Source: Lumbricus terrestris (taxonomy: Eukaryota > Annelida > Clitellata > Crassiclitellata > Lumbricidae). From it: a DNA stretch of 64,000 nt. Positions 59,041-64,000 of this stretch are shown piece after piece. Below the pieces are notes generated by a model that ran no database searches, had not been told where the DNA came from, and saw only the letters and a list, made by a program, of their open reading frames with translations. Location of the stretch: contig OX457047.1 in assembly GCA_949752735.1 (NCBI GenBank), positions 10,619,872 through 10,683,871 on the forward strand, written 5' to 3'. The number at the start of each line of letters is the position of its first letter. Position 1 is the first letter of the stretch. Position numbers and translations under genes: made by a program.

Positions 59041-59605
59041 TATATGAAAATTATCGCAGCGTCCTTCATATCCCCTTCCGCATCCATCCATCTATCTATT
59101 GATGACGTCTTTTCCAGTCGACTGTGGATCAGTTTAGATGGATGTCTGCATTCAACTGGACAGACAACAGCAACCGGAAGTGACCGATTCCCCACAGACA
59201 TCAGCAGCAGCAGCAGCAGCAACAGAGGATGCGGCTGACCAGGATGAGGAGGAGGAGGAGGCGCAATTATGTCCGGCTGATGAGGCAAATGTAATTTCGG
59301 TCATCCCCGCATCCAGATAAATGCAATTGTCCGACTCCGCCATTATTATCGAGACACTGATTCGCAAAATGATGCCTGACGACCGTTCGGAGATTCGGAG
59401 ACATGTCAACGGTGGCTCATCGGGGAATTCGGAATCAGTCCAGACGCAATTAAGGCCACACGCCAGACATATACTTCGAGGTCAGGCATAAGCAAAGACC
59501 CGTCGGCCACACGATTCAAGGCATACATTTGCATAAATGTACATGTATGTCCGTGTACTTACTGCATAATATGCATGCAAACTTTCTATGCTATTGTATT
59601 TTATA
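59041..59605. other. No supported gene; possible small exon not excluded
   Basis: After CTTTTCCAG at 59116, a frame from ATG 59138 to 59320 has an Ala run and a Glu run ending IPASR. I recognise no domain and the ARID continuation is not here. Confidence 0.3.
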
Positions 59606-59609
59606 TGAC

Positions 59610-59670
59610 TGTAAGACTGTTTATAAAGCGCTTCTCTAAGCAAAAACCCTTTCAGAAGCGCTAAAAATAT
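59610..59670 (-). mobile_element. Retroposon 3' tail with perfect 9-bp GCGC hairpin, minus orientation
   Basis: On the minus strand AGCGCTTCT pairs perfectly with AGAAGCGCT, followed by TTATAAAC. Compared with 51962-52020 one C-G pair is replaced by T-A on both arms. Confidence 0.75.
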
Positions 59671-59830
59671 AAAATTTATATACATGTATGTAGGTCTATG
59701 TCTGTATGTATGCCTGTGTGCATGTACGTTTGTATGTACTAAGTATGTATGCATGAAAATTTAAATAATTATGCATATACACATTTTAGCATTTTACTTA
59801 CATATAGGCCTATGTATACATACATATATA

Positions 59831-61000
59831 CAGGTTGCACCAAAAAAGACCCCCTATAGGTTTTTTGTCATGGCAATATCTTGGCCAAAAGTAAGAATTT
59901 CGAAATGAAATTTTACAGTCTTAAAGACAATTCATATTTACACATGATGGTCAGATTTCATCAAAATATTTCAAACACAACAAAACTTACACCACTTTTA
60001 GTGAGGTCATCCATCGTTTTTTGACGATTTAAAAACGCGACGTAACAAAAAGTAGCAAAAAACCAATCTAATTATTCTGGTCAATATCTTGGCCAAAAGT
60101 AACAATATCGAAACGAAATTTTATAAACTTAAAGACAATTCATTTCTGCATATGATGGTCAGATTCCATCAAAATATTTCAAACAGAACAAAAGTTATAC
60201 CACTTTTAGGGAGGTCACCCACCGTTTTCTGACGATTCAAAAACTAAACGCAACAAAAAAGAAACAAAAAACACGATTTTTTTCTCATCCCAAATAATTG
60301 GTATCAAATAGCCTTGATTTTGCCAGATGATCATTATTATTACTATTTAAAAAAGAACCAGGGTACCAGCGTAGCTGTGCGTCACTGAGAAGTCACTTAG
60401 GAAGATGACAATCAAATTGGTAAATAAAGAATCTGTCAGATTAATCGACAGGTCCATCAAGAACTTTGCAAAGAGAGACTCAAAAGAAGTTTTAGCACTG
60501 ATGGTGCACGGGCATATTAAACACAAGTTGTGAAGCACTACCAAGTTTGTTTTTTCAACAGTTATTTGAGATGAGACTTAATAAAATCGTGTTTTTGTTA
60601 CTTTTTGTTGCGTTTCGTTTTTGAATCGTCAAAAACGGTGGGTGGCCTCACTAAAAGTGGTATAACTTTTGTTCTGTTTGAAATAGTTTGATAAAATATG
60701 CCCATCATGTGTAAATATGAATTGTCATTGAGCCTGTAAAATTTAATTTCGAGTTTTTACTTCTGGCCATGATATTTGCAAAAAATCTAATTTTTTTGCG
60801 TTTCGTTTTGAATCGTCAAAAAACGGTGGGTGGCCTCGCTAAAAGTGTTAAAACTTTTGTTGTGTTTAAAATATTTTGATGAAATCTGACCATCATGTGT
60901 AAATATGAATTGCCTTTAGTAAAATTTCATTTCGAAATTCTTACTTCTGGCCAAGATATTGGAAAAAAACCTAGGGGATGTCCTTTTTTGGCGCACCCTG
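59831..61000. mobile_element. 208-bp-TIR mariner-like element, both ends present
   Basis: It starts CAGGTTGCACCAAAAAAG at 59831 and ends TTTTTTGGCGCACCCTG at 61000, each bordered by TA. Each arm is about two tandem copies of the ~208-bp unit. The centre has the eroded transposase end (ESVRLIDRSIKNFAKR, GHIKHKL). Confidence 0.9.
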
Positions 61001-61003
61001 TAC

Positions 61004-61262
61004 ATACACACATACATACATACATGCATACATACATATATACATACATACGGTACATACATACATACATGCATACAGCCATACATACTTACATGCATAC
61101 ATGCATACATACATACATACATACATACATACATACATACATACATACATACATACATACATACATACATACATACATACATACATTCATACATACACAC
61201 ATACACACAAACAAACATACACGCATACAAACATACATACATACATACATGTACATGCATGC
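61004..61262. repeat. (CATA)n microsatellite
   Basis: About 60 units with TGCA and CACA variants; begins right after the TA of the mariner-like element. Confidence 0.95.
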
Positions 61263-61411
61263 ATACATACATAATTATATACACACAATCACACATACAT
61301 GCATTATTTTGCAATATAAATAATATGTAGTAAAATACCGAATGTGCACACCCACGCACGCACACGCATATGTATGTATGTATGTATGTTGTATATATGT
61401 ATATGTGTATA

Positions 61412-62136
61412 TCTAAAACTATAAAGGCGAAACTTTTCCAATGTTTGCGAACAATTTTCTTCTTATCCACCCGACCGATTTTTCCCAATATTTACAAAAA
61501 TACTTTTTAGGACCCATTAACAAATATAGGGGGGATCGCGATCCAAAAATCTTACCTTTGCCGAATTTGAAACATTTAATTTTTAATAATCCGACGAAAG
61601 CTAATATAATGCAGTATTTAAGATTGGTCGCCGGATCGCTTTCAAAGACCTCATAGATTTATGACGTCATCACTTCTTTACTTCGCTTTAGGCGTCCGAT
61701 TTTATAGCGCGCGCTTTCGCTAAATTATACTAAAAACACTGATAATAATATTATGAACGGATGAAAACGGGATGATCGCAAGACAATGACAATCGATACC
61801 GGTAATTAATATAGTACCGTGTCGTCCTACGTATACAGGCCATCTGGACATTACCGGTATTTAGGGCGGACGGGTTTAGGCAAAAGAACCAAAATTCGCC
61901 GGCAAATGCTGGCCACAACGGAGGGTGACGAACCCGCCCCGCCGGGGCGGTTGCAATGGGAGCTAGGTTGGGGCGAAAAATCTACATTTCACCGACAACA
62001 CCAGGCACCCCAGGCTGGGACCGGGTTGGGGCCGATGGAAGAAGGTGGGGTGAGAAAGGCTAAGTGGGAACGGGGTCAGCGTGGCTGTGGACCAAATATC
62101 GAAATTTCCCGGGCAACGCCGGGTAATTCAGCTAGT
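61412..62136 (+). mobile_element. Non-autonomous Helitron, 725 bp
   Basis: The left end TCTAAAACTATAAAGGCG follows an A (61411). The right end is CTAGT (62132-62136) followed by T, preceded by the palindrome CCCGGGCAACGCCGGG at 62108-62123. TC...CTAGT ends, a short 3' hairpin about ten bases from the terminus and insertion between A and T are the Helitron hallmarks. No Rep/helicase protein is encoded. Confidence 0.83.
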
Positions 62137-62876
62137 TATATATATACAATGGTTGCTTAATGGCGACGTCGCTGTGTCCGAGGGTCATTCCGGGTGATTA
62201 GTTGATCCCTGATGGACTACAATTCAGACGAAGCTTGGAACAGAGATCAGGTCAAAAGGTCAATTGACGACGGAAGAATGAAGTCTGTGGCCGAAGTCTG
62301 CTGCAGACTTAATTTGACTCTGAAGACGTGACTCCATTCCTGCGAGGCCTCACCTATTTGCAGCGCCATATAAATTAAGTGCTAATACGATTACGTAATT
62401 ACGGATATTTCTATTGCATTGTTGAATTTTTATAGCGCTTCTCACAGAATTAATGAGTATTCAGAGGCGCTCTCATCAAACAAGCTCCGGTGGAAGATGC
62501 AATTTAAAGAATGAGAAATTGCATGATGAGGAGAAACGAGTTATTAACAATGAGCCATTATTAGTGATGGAGTGATGTTGGTTCAGCTCCAGATGGATGG
62601 ACTAACCATGTACAGCAAATGACTGATGTTGGGATATATGTATGGACCCGGGAGTCAAAAGATGGAGGCGATCAGACAGTTGCATAGAGTTTGTAACAAA
62701 TAATAATGATCCTTTTTCAATGGACATAATATTTTGACTTGATTATAGGTTTTTCTAGCAAATTAAACATGTCACGAACAAGACTGAAATTTCGACAATG
62801 CAATTGTACAGCAGTATATGCAGTAACATAGTGATGAACTGACTCAAGAGGAACAATGGATATATTTTGCTGGAAA
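62137..62876. other. Mostly unassigned; contains a retroposon tail
   Basis: Bases 62425-62480 on the minus strand carry GAGCGCCTCTGAATACTC, a loop, and GAGAAGCGCTATAAAAATTC, another GCGC hairpin tail. GCGCCATATAAAT at 62363 may be a second half-tail. Nothing else was seen. Confidence 0.5.
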
Positions 62877-63240
62877 GAGGGATGGATGGATTGATGGATA
62901 AATGGATGGATTGAAGGATAATTGATGGATGGAAGGGTTGGTGAATAGATGGATGAATGGATGGATATATTTAGACTGACGAATGAGAAGATTGCTGGAA
63001 AGATGGATGGATTGATGGATGGATGAATTTATGGATGGATTTGGTTGGATGAATGGATGGATTTATGGATGGATGGATGAATGGATGGATGGATGGATGA
63101 ATGGATGGATTTATGGATGGATGGATGAATGGATGGATTTATGAATGGATTGATGGATGGATGAATTTGGTTGGATTTGGTTGGATGAATGGATGGATGG
63201 ATGGATGGATGGATGGATGCAAGGAAGGATGGATGGGATG
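62877..63240. repeat. (GGAT)n/(ATGG)n microsatellite, degenerate
   Basis: GGATGGATGAATGGATGGATT units with block-level repetition. Confidence 0.94.
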
Positions 63241-64000
63241 AGATGAGATGAATTGGGAGAAAGTGTATAGGCCTATATATATGTATATATATATATTTCT
63301 GTTGTGTTGTTTGACTCGGGTTCTGCTGAAAATAAGATAGCCGAACCCACTTCTGGCTTGGCCGATCCAGGAGTGATCCAGCACTTAGGCTACTGAACCC
63401 ACTGCTGTAAAGCCGACCTGCGTGCATGTCGTGCTATAGTGGGCTGTATTTCCTATAAACCTGTACCTGTAATCCTTCTGCGGTTTGTCAGATTGAGTCA
63501 TTAAACGACAAAATTAAGTATATATAATTATATATATCACGCAATACCAAATATGCTTATTAATACCAACGCCTGTTTACGGGTTTGTAAAAATTCTTAT
63601 CCGGATTAGTTTGATGATTAATGTAATTATTCTGCTGTGGGGTGGGGCCTATCAAACACGCTTCGGCATGTCATGTGCTAATGCGTGTTTATAAAGTATA
63701 TATGAATATTCGACAGTAAGTGAGTAAGCGAGTCGGCGTTTTCACTCTTCATCAACTTTTAATATTTTTGATCATCCGACTTCTTTCACCGATCGACATA
63801 CATGCCAACAATGTTATATGCTCTGTTTCTCTTTGTCTGCACGCTGGTAACTTTTGTGGAATTTAGACTTGCACAGTGACTGTGCTAGTCGAAATTGTGT
63901 AATTATGTAACTTTATTAACACATTATTCTGTGGATGTCTGCCATAGACAGACCGAGGACCGGTTCATCAACTACGTTTCACACATTATTGTGCAGTTTT
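63241..64000. other. No gene seen
   Basis: Ordinary AT-rich sequence to the end of the window; a few TATATA runs. Confidence 0.4.

Noticed and set aside
59138..59320. Ala/Glu-rich 60-codon frame as a further ARID3 exon
   Set aside because: It contains none of the expected ARID residues after FMQKRG and no defensible donor; kept only as a note.

Overview
This is nuclear DNA of an animal, most likely a marine invertebrate. It has spliced genes with GT-AG introns, many transposon families and exceptionally dense microsatellites. It does not look prokaryotic, viral or organellar. Nothing seen fixes the phylum; the ARID3/dead ringer and DEG/ENaC genes only say Metazoa.

Two host genes are supported. 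On the minus strand at 13.37-13.92 kb is the first coding exon of a DEG/ENaC (ASIC-like) sodium channel subunit. It has an in-frame upstream stop, TM1, the post-TM1 FPTVTIC motif and a clean splice donor; its later exons are not seen. On the plus strand, three exons (39.68-39.88, 41.75-42.67 and 47.03-47.10 kb) join in phase into the N-terminal half of an ARID3/dead ringer transcription factor. The gene runs into the start of its ARID domain and leaves the window through a long intron, so most of 47-64 kb is probably intronic.

The outstanding structure is at 4.1-13.1 kb: a head-to-tail series of non-LTR retrotransposon copies, each bounded by (TAA)n microsatellite. The most complete copy (7.57-10.53 kb) has an N-terminal zinc-binding motif, a reverse transcriptase with a YMDD core, a CCHC knuckle and an R2-type restriction-like endonuclease with an RPD...WD motif. 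Its only visible break is one frameshift near the C-terminus. At least four 3'-end subfamilies are present, and one copy is inverted. Further 3' fragments lie at 23.5, 24.0, 26.7 and perhaps 49.1 kb. Several copies end in the same short 3'-UTR hairpin just before the TAA tract. The layout suggests an element that uses (TAA)n as target and renews it with each insertion, as known for Dong of Bombyx.

The rest is a transposon graveyard. Five hAT-type elements have perfect 8-bp target duplications (1.2, 14.3, 33.1, 36.2 and 43.8 kb). A 1.2-kb mariner/Tc1-type element (31.8 kb) still carries transposase remnants, and a second mariner-like family (14.8, 35.4, 52.5, 53.7 and 59.8 kb) has inverted repeats built of tandem ~208-bp units. 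A 725-bp non-autonomous Helitron lies at 61.4 kb, with GC-rich Helitron-like debris at 29.6 and 33.7 kb. There are LINE C-terminal and RT fragments of other families (15.9, 28.3, 34.9-36.0, 47.6 and 54.4 kb), a tRNA-derived SINE (3.0 kb), and dispersed retroposon tails with a conserved GCGC hairpin. Two elements (30.1 and 37.1 kb) share one repeated core but have unrelated tips. Microsatellites (TAA, CA/CG, GAAT, CATA/TATG, TCA, CTA, ATCC, GGAT, TA, GGA) fill much of the remainder.
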